This document shows positions 1-7,617 of a DNA stretch of 64,000 nucleotides, in pieces (the stretch's first letter is position 1; the number at the start of each line of letters is the position of its first letter). Both the position numbers and the translations under genes were made by a program. The stretch is from Chloroflexota bacterium. GTDB taxonomy: Bacteria > Chloroflexota > Dehalococcoidia > Tepidiformales > Tepidiformaceae. The notes under the pieces are model-generated. The model was not told the DNA's origin and did no database searches. It saw only the letters and a program-made list of their open reading frames with translations. Location: the NCBI GenBank assembly GCA_026702615.1, contig JAPPBY010000020.1, positions 62,001-126,000 on the forward strand. Direction: 5' to 3'.

Positions 1-855
1 GGCCACCAGTCCGGCGACAGCGCCGGAGGCGGCGCCCACCACGCTCGGTTTCCCGGACACCTTCCAGCTAATGAGCGTCCAGGTGAGGGCCGCCATGGCA
101 GCGGCCACGTTCGTGTTGACGAAGGCGTAGACGGCCTGGCCGGTCGCGCCCACGGCGCTGCCGGCATTGAAGCCGAACCAGCCGAACCAGAGCATGGCCG
201 CGCCCAGCACGACCATCGTGATGTCGTGCGGCTCCATGGGCTCGACGCCGTAGCCGCGGCGCTTCTTGAACACGAAGACGGCGGCCAGCGCGGCCACGCC
301 CGCGTTCACGTGGATGGCGAGGCCACCGGCGAAGTCGAGGCCGTTGATACCGATGTCGGCGGGAACGCCCTCGCCGGAGAAGGTGTTGAGCCACCCGTTC
401 ACGCCGAACACCCAGTGGGCGATCGGGGCGTAGACGATGAGCGACCAGAGGGCGATGAAGAGGAGGAACGGCCCGAAGCGGGCGCGTTCGGCGAAGGCGC
501 CCGTGATGAGCGCGGGCGTGATGATGGCGAACATCATCTGGAAGGCCATGAAGAGCAGGTCGGGCACGCCCCCGGCGCCGGAATCGACGCCGACCCCGCG
601 AAGGCCGAAGTGGTCGAGGTTGCCGATGAGGCCGAGACCCTGGTCGGGGCCGAAGGCCAGCGAATAGCCGACGACCACCCAGAGCACGCCCACCACGCCG
701 ATGGTGATGAACGAATGCATGATGGTGCCAACGACGTTCTTGCTACGGGTGAGTCCCCCGTAGAAGAACGCCAGCCCCGGCGTCATGAAGAGCACCAGGG
801 CCGAGGCAGCCAGCATCCAGGCCGTGTTGCCAGCGTCGATTTGGAAGTCGGACAC
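1..855 (-). CDS. amt: Ammonium transporter Amt (partial, cut by window edge)
   Basis: Inner-membrane ammonium channel of the Amt/MEP/Rh family. The gene runs off the left edge, so only about 285 N-terminal residues are visible; having no stop in the window, it is missing from the ORF track. Translating the minus strand gives FFYGGLTRSKNVVGT in the first helices, DFAGGLAIHVNAG carrying the first of the twin pore histidines, and GWFGFNAGSA, all family hallmarks. GTG at 855 is preferred because a G-rich Shine-Dalgarno-like run precedes it; an in-frame GTG two codons upstream is the alternative. GAAAC-type direct repeats upstream suggest nitrogen control. No P-II gene is in view. Confidence 0.95.
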   Translation of the reverse strand, partial: MSDFQIDAGNTAWMLAASALVLFMTPGLAFFYGGLTRSKNVVGTIMHSFITIGVVGVLWVVVGYSLAFGPDQGLGLIGNLDHFGLRGVGVDSGAGGVPDLLFMAFQMMFAIITPALITGAFAERARFGPFLLFIALWSLIVYAPIAHWVFGVNGWLNTFSGEGVPADIGINGLDFAGGLAIHVNAGVAALAAVFVFKKRRGYGVEPMEPHDITMVVLGAAMLWFGWFGFNAGSAVGATGQAVYAFVNTNVAAAMAALTWTLISWKVSGKPSVVGAASGAVAGLVA

Positions 856-930
856 GCGCACCCCCCGCGACCCCGCGCACCGGGCGCGGGGCAGCATCCG
901 CTTGAGTGGCGCGTATCTTGCGCGTCCATT

Positions 931-955
931 GTTTCAACGATGTTTCGCGTGACGC
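931..955 (-). promoter_or_regulatory. Candidate GlnR-type box upstream of amt
   Basis: Read on the minus strand this is GTCAC-n2-GAAAC-n6-GAAAC. The GAAAC pair with 11-bp periodicity matches the half-site known for GlnR-type OmpR-family nitrogen regulators (gTnAC / GaAAC separated by 6). It sits about 75-100 bp upstream of the amt start, and the window encodes a GlnR-like protein. Binding is inferred. Confidence 0.4.
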
Positions 956-981
956 CGGAGGCTCGCCACGGGGGAACGTGG

Positions 982-987
982 TAGCGT
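982..987 (+). promoter_or_regulatory. -10 box of purM (leaderless)
   Basis: TAGCGT ends 6 nt before the purM GTG, so transcription would start at or next to the start codon. No clear -35 is seen. Confidence 0.5.
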
Positions 988-993
988 GCGGGA

Positions 994-2055
994 GTGACCG
1001 CCACCCCAGGTGACGCCGGCGCCGACACCCTCCCCGAGGGCCTGCAACTGCTCACGGAGACGTTCTCGTTCTCGGGCCGGGCGCGGCCGCTTCTGGGCTT
1101 CGGGCACTACGCCACCGTCATCGATACGGGCGGCCCGCAGGCGCTCGCGCTGGCCACCGACACGATCGGCACGAAGGCGCTCGTCGCCCAGGCGATGGGC
1201 ACGTACGACACGGCCGGCATCGACTGCGTGGCCATGAACGCCAACGACATCGTCTGCGTCGGCGCGGAGCCCATCGCGATGGTCGACTGCATGCTCGTGG
1301 AGGAGATGGAAGAGGCGTTCCTCGCGGAGATCGCGGCAGGGCTGCGGGAGGGGGCGCGGCGGGCGCGCATCTCCATCCCCGGCGGCGAGACCGCGCGCGT
1401 CCCGGAGATGCTGCGGGGGGCCGTCCCCGGACGCGCCTTCGACCTCGGCGGCACCTGCGCGGGGCTCGTCGAGCGGGACCGCATCCTTACGGGCGCGGGC
1501 GTCGCCCCCGGCGACGCGCTCGTCGGGTTCGCCTCGTCCGGCATCCACAGCAACGGCCTCACGCTGGCGCGCCGCACCTTCCGGGAGGCGGGCTGGGAGC
1601 TCGGCCGCTACGTCGAGGAGTTCGGACGGACGCTCGGCGAGGAGCTGCTCGAGCCGACCGCCATGTACGTCGACCTGGCCATGGCCCTGCTGCGGGAGCT
1701 CGACGTGCGGGCGCTCTTCCACCTGACTGGCGGCGGTTTCCTGAACCTGCGCCGCCTCGAGGCCGAGGCCGGCTTCGACATCGAGACACTGCCGCCAATC
1801 CCGGCCATCTTCACGGTCATCCAGAACCTCGCCGGGCTCGACGACGCGACCATGTACGCCGAATACAACATGGGCGCGGGCTTCTGCGCAGTCGTGCCGG
1901 AGTCGGAAGCCGACCGCGCCCTCGCGCTGGGCGAGGCCTGCGGCATCGCGGGGTGGCGGCTGGGCGCGGCCACCGCCTCAGCGGGGCGCGAGGTCACGAT
2001 CCACGCAGGCGGCATCGCGCTGCGCGGCGGGGCGGTGGGGTTCGGGGCGGGCTAG
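994..2055 (+). CDS. purM: Phosphoribosylformylglycinamidine cyclo-ligase (AIR synthetase) PurM
   Basis: Cytosolic fifth step of purine biosynthesis: ATP-dependent ring closure of FGAM to AIR. The 353 residues match the usual length of about 340-350. The N-terminal AIRS domain shows GFGHYATVID, ATDTIGTKALVA and MNANDIVCVGAEP; the C-terminal half has GFASSGIHSNGLTLAR and LTGGGFLNL. The GTG start fits both the alignment and a -10 box 6 nt upstream. It is a single gene, divergent from amt and converging with the PIG-L gene, whose stop overlaps its own by 4 nt. No other pur genes are nearby. Confidence 0.95.
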   Translation: MTATPGDAGADTLPEGLQLLTETFSFSGRARPLLGFGHYATVIDTGGPQALALATDTIGTKALVAQAMGTYDTAGIDCVAMNANDIVCVGAEPIAMVDCMLVEEMEEAFLAEIAAGLREGARRARISIPGGETARVPEMLRGAVPGRAFDLGGTCAGLVERDRILTGAGVAPGDALVGFASSGIHSNGLTLARRTFREAGWELGRYVEEFGRTLGEELLEPTAMYVDLAMALLRELDVRALFHLTGGGFLNLRRLEAEAGFDIETLPPIPAIFTVIQNLAGLDDATMYAEYNMGAGFCAVVPESEADRALALGEACGIAGWRLGAATASAGREVTIHAGGIALRGGAVGFGAG

Positions 2056-2864
2056 CTCCGAGCCTGCGGGTTGGCGGCCTCGCGGGGCGGGGGTGGGGAG
2101 CGGCGGATCGACCAGCGGCGGAAGCGCTCTTCCATGCGGCCGTGGCCCTGGCGCGCGATCATCTCCTCGCGCATGCGCAGGAAGTCCTCGCGCGTGCGAC
2201 CGCCGATCTGGCTGGCGTGGCAAAGCACCGCTTCGAGGCGCGTCTCCCAGTGGTCCGTGACATCGATGGTGTAGTCGGCGTCCTCGCTGCCGGCGAAGAG
2301 CACCTCGTTCACCTCGTGCGAGGGGAGGCCGTCCTCCTCGTCGCGCGGGTAGTAGAGGCGGTCGCGCACGAGGGGGTAGACGGCGTCGGCGGTGAGGATG
2401 CCGACGTTGCGGTGGTCGCGGTGGTTGAAGCCTCGGCGGAAGGCGTCCCAGGTCACGATGACGTCGGGGCGGTGCATGCGGATGAGGCGCACGATCTGGC
2501 CGCGTAGTTCCTCCTCGTCGATCGTGTGGCCATCGGGATGGCCGAGGAACACGCACTCCTTCACGCCCAGGGCGCGGCAGGCGGCACGCTGCTCCTCCTC
2601 GCGGATGGCGGCGAGCTTCTCCGGGTGCATCTCCGGGTCATGCGTGCCTTTGTCGCCGCCGGTGACGACGACGTAGACGACCTCGGAGCCTTCGGCGCAC
2701 CAGCGCGCCACCGTGCCACCGCAGACGAACTCGGCGTCGTCCGGGTGGGCCATCACGACCATTGCGCGCTCGGGGGTGCCGAGGGCGTTGGGGTCGGGCT
2801 CGGGCTCCTGGTCGCCGCCAGCGAACCAGCGGCCGACGGCACGGACCGTGTCAGCGAGCGTCAT
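2052..2864 (-). CDS. PIG-L family N-acetylglucosaminyl deacetylase (MshB/BshB-like)
   Basis: Zinc-dependent deacetylase of the PIG-L/LmbE fold (270 aa), the family of MshB and BshB, which remove acetyl from GlcNAc-inositol or GlcNAc-malate. Seen: zinc/catalytic motif AHPDDAEFVCGG at about residues 39-50 and the later ligand motif FNHRDHRNVG around residue 148. The start overlaps the stop of the upstream glycosyltransferase (ATGA), so the two are coupled and the glycosyltransferase product is the likely substrate. MshB proper is somewhat longer and the exact substrate cannot be read from sequence; a cell-surface glycan or lipid sugar is equally possible. Confidence 0.85.
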   Translation of the reverse strand: MTLADTVRAVGRWFAGGDQEPEPDPNALGTPERAMVVMAHPDDAEFVCGGTVARWCAEGSEVVYVVVTGGDKGTHDPEMHPEKLAAIREEEQRAACRALGVKECVFLGHPDGHTIDEEELRGQIVRLIRMHRPDVIVTWDAFRRGFNHRDHRNVGILTADAVYPLVRDRLYYPRDEEDGLPSHEVNEVLFAGSEDADYTIDVTDHWETRLEAVLCHASQIGGRTREDFLRMREEMIARQGHGRMEERFRRWSIRRSPPPPREAANPQARS

Positions 2865-4081
2865 GCCGGAACCTCCTCGCCCGCACGGGCGGCGATGACG
2901 TCCCGGTAGAGGGCCTCCATGCGCAACGCGACCTCGTCCCAGCGGAAACGCTGGACGGAGTCGCGGGCAGCGCGGGCGAAGTTCGCCCGCAACTCGGGGT
3001 TGCGGATGAGCACCTCGAGCTTCTCCGCGAACGGCTCGGGGCAGCGCCAGGGGATGAGGTAGCCGTTCACGCCGTCGGTCACGGTCGAGACGAGCCCGCC
3101 GACGCGCGAGGCGACGACCGGCGTGCCGCAGGCCATCGCCTCGACGGCGACCAGCCCGAAGCTCTCGTAGTAGCTCGGCACCACGCAGACGTCGGCGGCG
3201 CTGTACCAGGCGGGCAGATCCTCGTGCGGGACGGCGCCGGTGAAGCGCACGCCCCCCGCCAGGCCGGCTTCGCGCGCCTGCTCCTCGAGCTCGGCGCGCA
3301 GCTCCTCGCCGTGTTCGTCGCCCCCGACGACCAGCAGCAGGATCTCCGGGTCCTCCAGCTCGGCGACGGCGTCGATGAGGATATCGACGCCTTTCAGCTT
3401 CTCCAGGCGACCGACCCAGAGCAGGACGGGGCGGTCAAGCTCGATGTCGAGCGCGCGCCGGCACTCGTCGCGGTCGCGGGGGCGGAAGCGGTCGGTGTCG
3501 ATGCCACAGGGGATGCTGACCATGCGGGCGGGGTCGGCGCCGTAGTAGCGGGCGAGCAGGTCGTGCTCGTGCCCGCTGGCCGTAATGATCGCGTCGGCGG
3601 AGGCGGCGAGCTCGCGTTCGCGGCGGATGCGTTCCCCCGGCTCCTCCTCGGAGACGCGCGCCCGGTTCTTCACCTCGCCCAGGGTGTGGAACATCACGAG
3701 GTGGGGAGCGTCCTGCGCCCGCGCGAACGGCTCGCCCGCGGCGATCGCCTGCCAGTAGTGGCTGTGCACGAGGTCGTACGACTGGCCCTCGTCGGCGGCG
3801 AAGCGGTTCATCTCGGCGACGAAGGCAGGCACGTAGGGCGTGAGCAGGGCCTTGTCGAGCGGGGCCGCCGGACCGGCGGGCAGCTGCACGAGGCGCAGGT
3901 TCGGCGCGAGGGTCGTGACCTCCGGCAGCTCGCCCTCGAGCCGCGTGAAGATGTCGACCTGGTTCCCCAGCCGGGCAAGTTCGCGGGCGAGCTCGTGGAC
4001 GTACACGTTCATCCCGCCGGTGTGCCGCCCACCGAGCGGGGCCACGGGATTCGTGTGGTAGGAGACTTGCGCTATTCGCAT
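2861..4081 (-). CDS. GT4 family glycosyltransferase, MshA-like
   Basis: Retaining GT-B glycosyltransferase (406 aa). The N-terminus MRIAQVSYHTNP...GGMNVYVHELARELA followed by QVDIFTR, and YDLVHSHYW, resemble MshA, the UDP-GlcNAc:inositol-3-phosphate transferase of mycothiol synthesis, and also sucrose-phosphate-synthase-like GT4 enzymes. The C-terminal nucleotide-sugar site has VGRLEKLKGVDILI and YESFGLVAVEAMACGTPVV. It overlaps the PIG-L gene by 4 nt. A 55-bp gap with a strong hairpin separates it from the GNAT-like gene upstream. The MshA assignment is inference from motifs and the deacetylase neighbour; no MshC-type ligase is in view. Confidence 0.85.
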   Translation of the reverse strand: MRIAQVSYHTNPVAPLGGRHTGGMNVYVHELARELARLGNQVDIFTRLEGELPEVTTLAPNLRLVQLPAGPAAPLDKALLTPYVPAFVAEMNRFAADEGQSYDLVHSHYWQAIAAGEPFARAQDAPHLVMFHTLGEVKNRARVSEEEPGERIRRERELAASADAIITASGHEHDLLARYYGADPARMVSIPCGIDTDRFRPRDRDECRRALDIELDRPVLLWVGRLEKLKGVDILIDAVAELEDPEILLLVVGGDEHGEELRAELEEQAREAGLAGGVRFTGAVPHEDLPAWYSAADVCVVPSYYESFGLVAVEAMACGTPVVASRVGGLVSTVTDGVNGYLIPWRCPEPFAEKLEVLIRNPELRANFARAARDSVQRFRWDEVALRMEALYRDVIAARAGEEVPA

Positions 4082-4089
4082 GAGCGTCC

Positions 4090-4108
4090 CGATAGCGTAG
4101 CGCTATCG
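4090..4108. repeat. Intergenic hairpin CGATAGCG-TAG-CGCTATCG
   Basis: Perfect 8-bp inverted repeat with a 3-nt loop, between the GNAT-like gene and the glycosyltransferase. There is no U-tract. It could attenuate or process the mRNA, or be a protein site. Confidence 0.5.
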
Positions 4109-4136
4109 CGGCCTTCTGTATGCGGCATGCCCGGCA

Positions 4137-5180
4137 TCACGCCCCCGAGAGGTGCACGGTGACGATGTCGCGGGGCTGGCCCCCGAGGTGGCGCTTGTAC
4201 GGCTCCGTGCCACGCAGGAAGTCGACGGCGTGACAGCCGCGATCGATGGCGTCGCGCACGAGGAGGGCCTTCGACAACAGGCCCACCGCCAGCTGCGAGC
4301 GGGAGGGGTCGAAGCCGCTGTTGTAGAGCATCGTCGCGCCGCCACCTTCGAGGGCGAAGATGCGAGCGGCGGGCTGGCCGTCGAACGTGAGCGTGGCGAT
4401 GCGCGCGAGCCCGTGCTCGCTGAGCTCGGTCGCGAGGTCGCGGAAGAACGTCTCGCGTTCGGGCGTGAGGAAGGCGGCCTTCTCCTCGCGGCTCTCGCGC
4501 ATCATCGCGAGCAGCCCCTCCACCACCTCCGCTACGTCCTCCGGCTTCGTCGCTGCGACGAAGCCGACCTCACCGGCGCGCTCGATGTTGCGGAGCTTGC
4601 GGCGCAACTCGTGGCGGTACTTCTTCGGGAGCGCCGCCACGTACGCCTCCCACGTATCCGGCAGCTCGACCGTCGGCGTGACCGCTTCGGGTTCCTCGCT
4701 TGCCGTCCAGCCGTAACGTGCGGCGGCGGCAAGAAGGGCGGGGCGGAGGCGACCAGCCTCCGGCAGTCCCCACCCCTCGAAGCCCGGCGACAGGTCCTCC
4801 ATGAGCCACTCGATGAGCGCGGCCGCAGCCCCCACCTCCTGCCCTGGCGCGATCACAGCGCCGGAGTGGTCGCTCAGGTCCGGGTCTCCAAGGAAGCGCG
4901 GCTCCGCGCCCCCGACATCGAGAGGGATAACACCCGCGAGGGGCACCTCGCCCTCCTCGCCAGCGGGCGACCGGAGCGCGAGGAACACGGGAAAGGCGTG
5001 GCCCCCGCAGTGGCGCAGCCAGGCTTCGTGCCAGACGGGGTGGGAGAACGGCAGGGCGTCGGGAACGGAGCGGTGCAGCTCAACCCACTCAGGGGCGAGG
5101 GACTCAAACGGTTCGGAGGTGATGAGCGGCAGAGGCCCGTCCTCGAAGAGGGGTTCGCCACCGTCTGGCGCGTCGGACAT
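4137..5180 (-). CDS. GNAT-like acyltransferase of the BioF2-like/CelD family
   Basis: 347-aa soluble protein. The core YRHELRRKLRNIERAG and the C-terminal AVDFLRGTEPYKRHLGG are typical of BioF2-like (Acetyltransf_6/CelD) tandem-GNAT proteins, often found with polysaccharide or glycolipid genes. The acyl donor and acceptor cannot be predicted. It starts 6 nt after the folE stop, so the two are probably co-transcribed, with the glycosyltransferase and deacetylase downstream. MshD of the mycothiol pathway is also a tandem GNAT, but this protein looks like the CelD branch rather than MshD. Confidence 0.75.
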   Translation of the reverse strand: MSDAPDGGEPLFEDGPLPLITSEPFESLAPEWVELHRSVPDALPFSHPVWHEAWLRHCGGHAFPVFLALRSPAGEEGEVPLAGVIPLDVGGAEPRFLGDPDLSDHSGAVIAPGQEVGAAAALIEWLMEDLSPGFEGWGLPEAGRLRPALLAAAARYGWTASEEPEAVTPTVELPDTWEAYVAALPKKYRHELRRKLRNIERAGEVGFVAATKPEDVAEVVEGLLAMMRESREEKAAFLTPERETFFRDLATELSEHGLARIATLTFDGQPAARIFALEGGGATMLYNSGFDPSRSQLAVGLLSKALLVRDAIDRGCHAVDFLRGTEPYKRHLGGQPRDIVTVHLSGA

Positions 5181-5186
5181 GGACTT

Positions 5187-5771
5187 TTAGGAGGAGCCGT
5201 GGACGAGCGCGAGGAACTCGGAGCGAGTCACGCTCGATCGCTTGAACTGCCCGCGCATCGCGCTCGTGACCATGCGGCTGCCGGGTTTCCGCACGCCGCG
5301 CATGGTCATGCACAGGTGCTCGGCCTCGACGACAACCGCGACCCCGTCCGCCTCGAGCGCTCCGATGACGGCTTCGGCCACCTGGCTCGTGAGGCGTTCC
5401 TGGATCTGGGGCCGCCTGGCGAAGGACTCCACCACGCGCGCGAGCTTGCTGATGCCGACGACCCGGCCGTCGGGGAGGTAGCCCACGTGCGCCTCGCCGT
5501 GGAAGGGAAGCAGGTGGTGCTCGCACACGCTGTAGAAGGGGATGTTGCGCAGGATGACCATCTCATCGTGCGCGACCTCGAAGCCGACCTTGAGGTAGGC
5601 GGCAGGGTCCTCGTAGAGCCCCTGAAAGATCTCGGCGTACATCTCGGCGATGCGCCGGGGCGTATCGAGTAGACCCTCGCGGCCGGGGTCTTCCCCGATC
5701 GCTTCGAGCATCTGCACGACGGCCGAGCGCACGCGCGCCTGGTCGATCCCCGACTCAGAAACGATTGCCAT
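5187..5771 (-). CDS. folE: GTP cyclohydrolase I FolE
   Basis: Converts GTP to 7,8-dihydroneopterin triphosphate, the first step of folate and pterin synthesis, as a cytosolic homodecamer. With start MAIVSESG at 5771 the protein is 194 aa, normal for the family. Zinc ligands lie in [29 protein letters not shown] follows in the catalytic core. The longer ORF-track start (254 aa) reads through an intergenic hairpin repeat (LSERSERF), so it is rejected. A -10-like TACGAT ends 8 nt before the chosen ATG. Other folate genes are absent; downstream genes are glycan or acyl modifiers. Confidence 0.95.
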   Translation of the reverse strand: MAIVSESGIDQARVRSAVVQMLEAIGEDPGREGLLDTPRRIAEMYAEIFQGLYEDPAAYLKVGFEVAHDEMVILRNIPFYSVCEHHLLPFHGEAHVGYLPDGRVVGISKLARVVESFARRPQIQERLTSQVAEAVIGALEADGVAVVVEAEHLCMTMRGVRKPGSRMVTSAMRGQFKRSSVTRSEFLALVHGSS

Positions 5772-5779
5772 AAGCGGGG

Positions 5780-5785
5780 ATCGTA
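5780..5785 (-). promoter_or_regulatory. -10 box of folE
   Basis: TACGAT on the minus strand ends 8 nt before the folE ATG. A CTCAG-type repeat unit lies about 22 nt further upstream, around the -35 position. Confidence 0.45.
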
Positions 5786-5806
5786 CGGGAATCGCGCGCC
5801 GCTGGC

Positions 5807-5838
5807 GAGGAAAGCGCTCGCTACGCTCGCTGAGTGGA
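5807..5838 (-). repeat. CTCAG-type repeat, single degenerate unit
   Basis: On the minus strand the unit reads CCACTCAG, then GCGAGCGTAGCGAGCGC, then TTTCCTC. It is nearly identical to the unit before the gene at 62928 and shares the CACTCAG / GCTCTCCT borders of the arrays elsewhere in the window. Confidence 0.7.
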
Positions 5839-5881
5839 GCACGCGGCTGGCATCGGAGAACCCAGTGCCTCGGACATGAGA

Positions 5882-5907
5882 GACGCCCCGCCATCTGGAG
5901 GGGCGTC
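5882..5907 (-). terminator. Hairpin after the MBL-fold gene, possible terminator
   Basis: GACGCCCC / GGGGCGTC form an 8-bp perfect stem with a 10-nt loop, followed on the minus strand by TCTC rather than a U-run. A weaker CCCGC/GCGGG hairpin lies beside it. It is placed to separate the MBL-fold gene from folE; a weak terminator is the simplest reading. Confidence 0.4.
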
Positions 5908-6001
5908 GCGCCCGCGGATGCTCTCTGCGGGACCAGTACCGGCATTGTCACGTGACGACAGTTGGCCGGTCAACCTCGCGATCTCCTCAGCGAGTGCTTT
6001 C

Positions 6002-6646
6002 CTACGACTCCAGCCAGAGGACGTCGCCGTGCAGGTCGGGGGCGTGGTCGCGGGAAGCGAATACCTCGTATTCCGCCTTGCTGGCGCCGATCGTCGTGTT
6101 GCCGCCGTGGCCGGGCCAGACGGTCGTGTCGTCGGGGAGGGCGTAGAGGCGGGTGGTTATGGACGCGATCTCCTGCTGGAAGAGCTCCCTCGAGCGGGAG
6201 TGGCCGGGACCACCGGGGAAGAGCGTGTCGCCGACGAAGGCGTGGGCGCCGTGGATGAAGGCCGTGCTCGCGGGCGTGTGGCCGGGGATGGAAACGACGT
6301 CGAAGGTGATGCCGCCGACTTTGACGGTGTCGCCGTCGGTAATGACTTCGTCGAGCGTGCCCTCGGGGATCCAGGGCTCTGCCGGGTCGGCGATGAGCCG
6401 GCAGCCGTAGCGCTCCTTGAGCGCGACGATGCTGGCCGTGTGGTCCGGATGCGAGTGGGTCAGCAGGATGGTGGAGGGTTCGATGCCGGCGAACTCGACG
6501 GCGGCGATGCTCTTCTCGACCTCGTCGGGAGCGTCGATAAAGGCGGCCTCGCGAGACGCCTCGTCGATCACGATGTAGATGTTGTTGCCGAATCCGGCGG
6601 GCCCGGCCCGCACGATCCCGAGATCGCCATCGACCAGCTTCTCCAT
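6002..6646 (-). CDS. MBL-fold metallo-hydrolase (glyoxalase II-like)
   Basis: Metallo-beta-lactamase-fold hydrolase (214 aa from ATG 6646, preceded by AGGGGGGA). Seen: the dinuclear metal motif LLTHSHPDHT, the later ligands SIPGHTPAS and VGDTLFPGGPG, and VWPGHGGNTTIG near the end. This is the hydroxyacylglutathione-hydrolase-like/YcbL branch of thioester hydrolases. The ORF-track start at 6823 adds about 59 low-complexity residues across the intergenic region and is rejected. The hicAB pair lies upstream in the same direction; a thiol-ester substrate is inferred only from the family. Confidence 0.9.
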   Translation of the reverse strand: MEKLVDGDLGIVRAGPAGFGNNIYIVIDEASREAAFIDAPDEVEKSIAAVEFAGIEPSTILLTHSHPDHTASIVALKERYGCRLIADPAEPWIPEGTLDEVITDGDTVKVGGITFDVVSIPGHTPASTAFIHGAHAFVGDTLFPGGPGHSRSRELFQQEIASITTRLYALPDDTTVWPGHGGNTTIGASKAEYEVFASRDHAPDLHGDVLWLES

Positions 6647-6704
6647 GGCGTCCCCCCTCGATCCCTTGTTCGGTGTTGACGCCAAGGGTACCGGGTGGAA
6701 GGAG

Positions 6705-7106
6705 TCAGCGGGGCGCGGAGCGCTCTCGGCTCTCGCTCGCCGCCCCAGTCCCGCGAGCCAGCAGGGTAACTGCGAGCTGGTTGAGGCTGACCCCCTGCCG
6801 CTCCGCCTCGGCCGCAAGCTCACCGTGAAGGTACGGCGGCATCCTCACGAGCACCTTGCCGCTGTAGGAGGCATCCGCCCGGGGCTCCGGCACGGGATCC
6901 CCTGCTTCGAGCGCATCGTCGATCCACGCTTCCATGGCCCGGTCGACGTTGCGAAGGAGCTCTTCCCGGGTGCGTCCCTGCGCAATACAACCGCGAAATT
7001 CCTTTACTTCAGCTACCCAGCCGGCATCCCCGTCCTCGCTCTCGCTCCAGACGATCTCGATGTGATAGGGGCGCCTAAGGTAGCTCTCAATCGATTCGGT
7101 CTTCAC
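6705..7106 (-). CDS. hicB: HicB family antitoxin
   Basis: 133-aa antitoxin. The N-terminal HicB-like fold (HIEIVWSESEDGDAGWVAEVKEFRGC, then TREELLRNVDRAMEAWID) is followed by a C-terminal DNA-binding part, PPYLHGELAAEAERQGVSLNQLAVTLL, of ribbon-helix-helix type. It would bind HicA and repress the operon. The GTG start overlaps the hicA stop (GTGA). The order toxin then antitoxin is usual for hicAB. Confidence 0.9.
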   Translation of the reverse strand: MKTESIESYLRRPYHIEIVWSESEDGDAGWVAEVKEFRGCIAQGRTREELLRNVDRAMEAWIDDALEAGDPVPEPRADASYSGKVLVRMPPYLHGELAAEAERQGVSLNQLAVTLLARGTGAASESRERSAPR

Positions 7107-7339
7107 TCCAACACCTCTTCCATTGCGCGAATGGCCTTCGATACATAGGACGGTAGCAGCGGTGTCCGGGGGTCAATGACAAGCCGCGAACCTGACCAAT
7201 CAGGGTGTCGATACACCCAGTGATCGCCTTTTCCGAACCTCCTTGTGAACCCCGCCTGGAGCAGGAGCCGGTGAAGAACCTGGGGCCGCACGTTGCGGCG
7301 GCTTGTCTTCAGTCGCTCGATGTCCTCGGCGAGACCCAC
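7103..7339 (-). CDS. hicA: HicA family mRNA interferase toxin
   Basis: 78-aa double-stranded-RNA-binding-fold toxin that cleaves mRNA when free of HicB. The conserved active-site histidine is in FGKGDHWVYRHPD, followed by the usual DPRTPLLPSYVSKAIRAM helix. The GTG start lies 7 nt after a TATCAT -10 box, so the transcript looks leaderless, and the -10 overlaps a palindromic operator. The toxin and its partner appear intact. Confidence 0.9.
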   Translation of the reverse strand: MGLAEDIERLKTSRRNVRPQVLHRLLLQAGFTRRFGKGDHWVYRHPDWSGSRLVIDPRTPLLPSYVSKAIRAMEEVLE

Positions 7340-7347
7340 AGAGAGGA

Positions 7348-7367
7348 TGATAGCGTATGAGCTATCA
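7348..7367. promoter_or_regulatory. Palindromic hicAB operator overlapping the -10
   Basis: TGATAGC-n6-GCTATCA is a perfect 7-6-7 inverted repeat. On the minus strand it overlaps the TATCAT -10 (7347-7352) of hicA, as expected for HicB autorepression. Confidence 0.75.
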
Positions 7368-7380
7368 CCCTCTCCAGTCC

Positions 7381-7617
7381 TTAACTACCCGAGGACGCGG
7401 GCCTGGCGCTGTTAGTGCTGGCGAGGCGGCCGGCGGCGAGGCCGACGAAGACGCCGAGGACCGTCTCCAATACGTGGGTCAGGGTGCCACGCACGCCTGC
7501 GTCGCCGTCGACGGCGCCGAGGGCGATGAGACCCACGAGCGAGACGACGAGCACGAGCGCGAGCACGGAGATGACGTTGACGATGTTGCGTCCGACCGCG
7601 ATCTGCGCGCTGGTCAT
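7381..7617 (-). CDS. Small membrane protein, unknown function
   Basis: 78 aa from ATG 7617, whose ATGA overlaps the stop of the 46-aa gene upstream. Two hydrophobic helices are seen, around residues 12-35 (VNVISVLALVLVVSLVGLIAL) and 47-65 (LTHVLETVLGVFVGLAAG), then a short polar tail. I do not recognise the family; size and layout recall holin-like or small envelope-stress peptides, but nothing specific supports that. Much longer ORFs in the track cover this region by reading through upstream non-coding sequence. Confidence 0.6.
   Translation of the reverse strand: MTSAQIAVGRNIVNVISVLALVLVVSLVGLIALGAVDGDAGVRGTLTHVLETVLGVFVGLAAGRLASTNSARPASSGS

Noticed and set aside
226-984. 252-aa plus-strand ORF
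   Set aside because: Antisense of the amt gene, whose frame shows clear Amt motifs.
2762-4162. 466-aa plus-strand ORF, and the similar 506-aa ORF at 4152
   Set aside because: Both lie antisense to the glycosyltransferase, GNAT-like and folE genes and have shadow-type composition.
5882-5990. Possible T-box or folate riboswitch upstream of folE
   Set aside because: TGGTCCCGC and the following GC hairpin loosely recall a T-box antiterminator/terminator, but there is no room for a Stem I and folE is not a usual T-box target. A terminator for the upstream gene is simpler.
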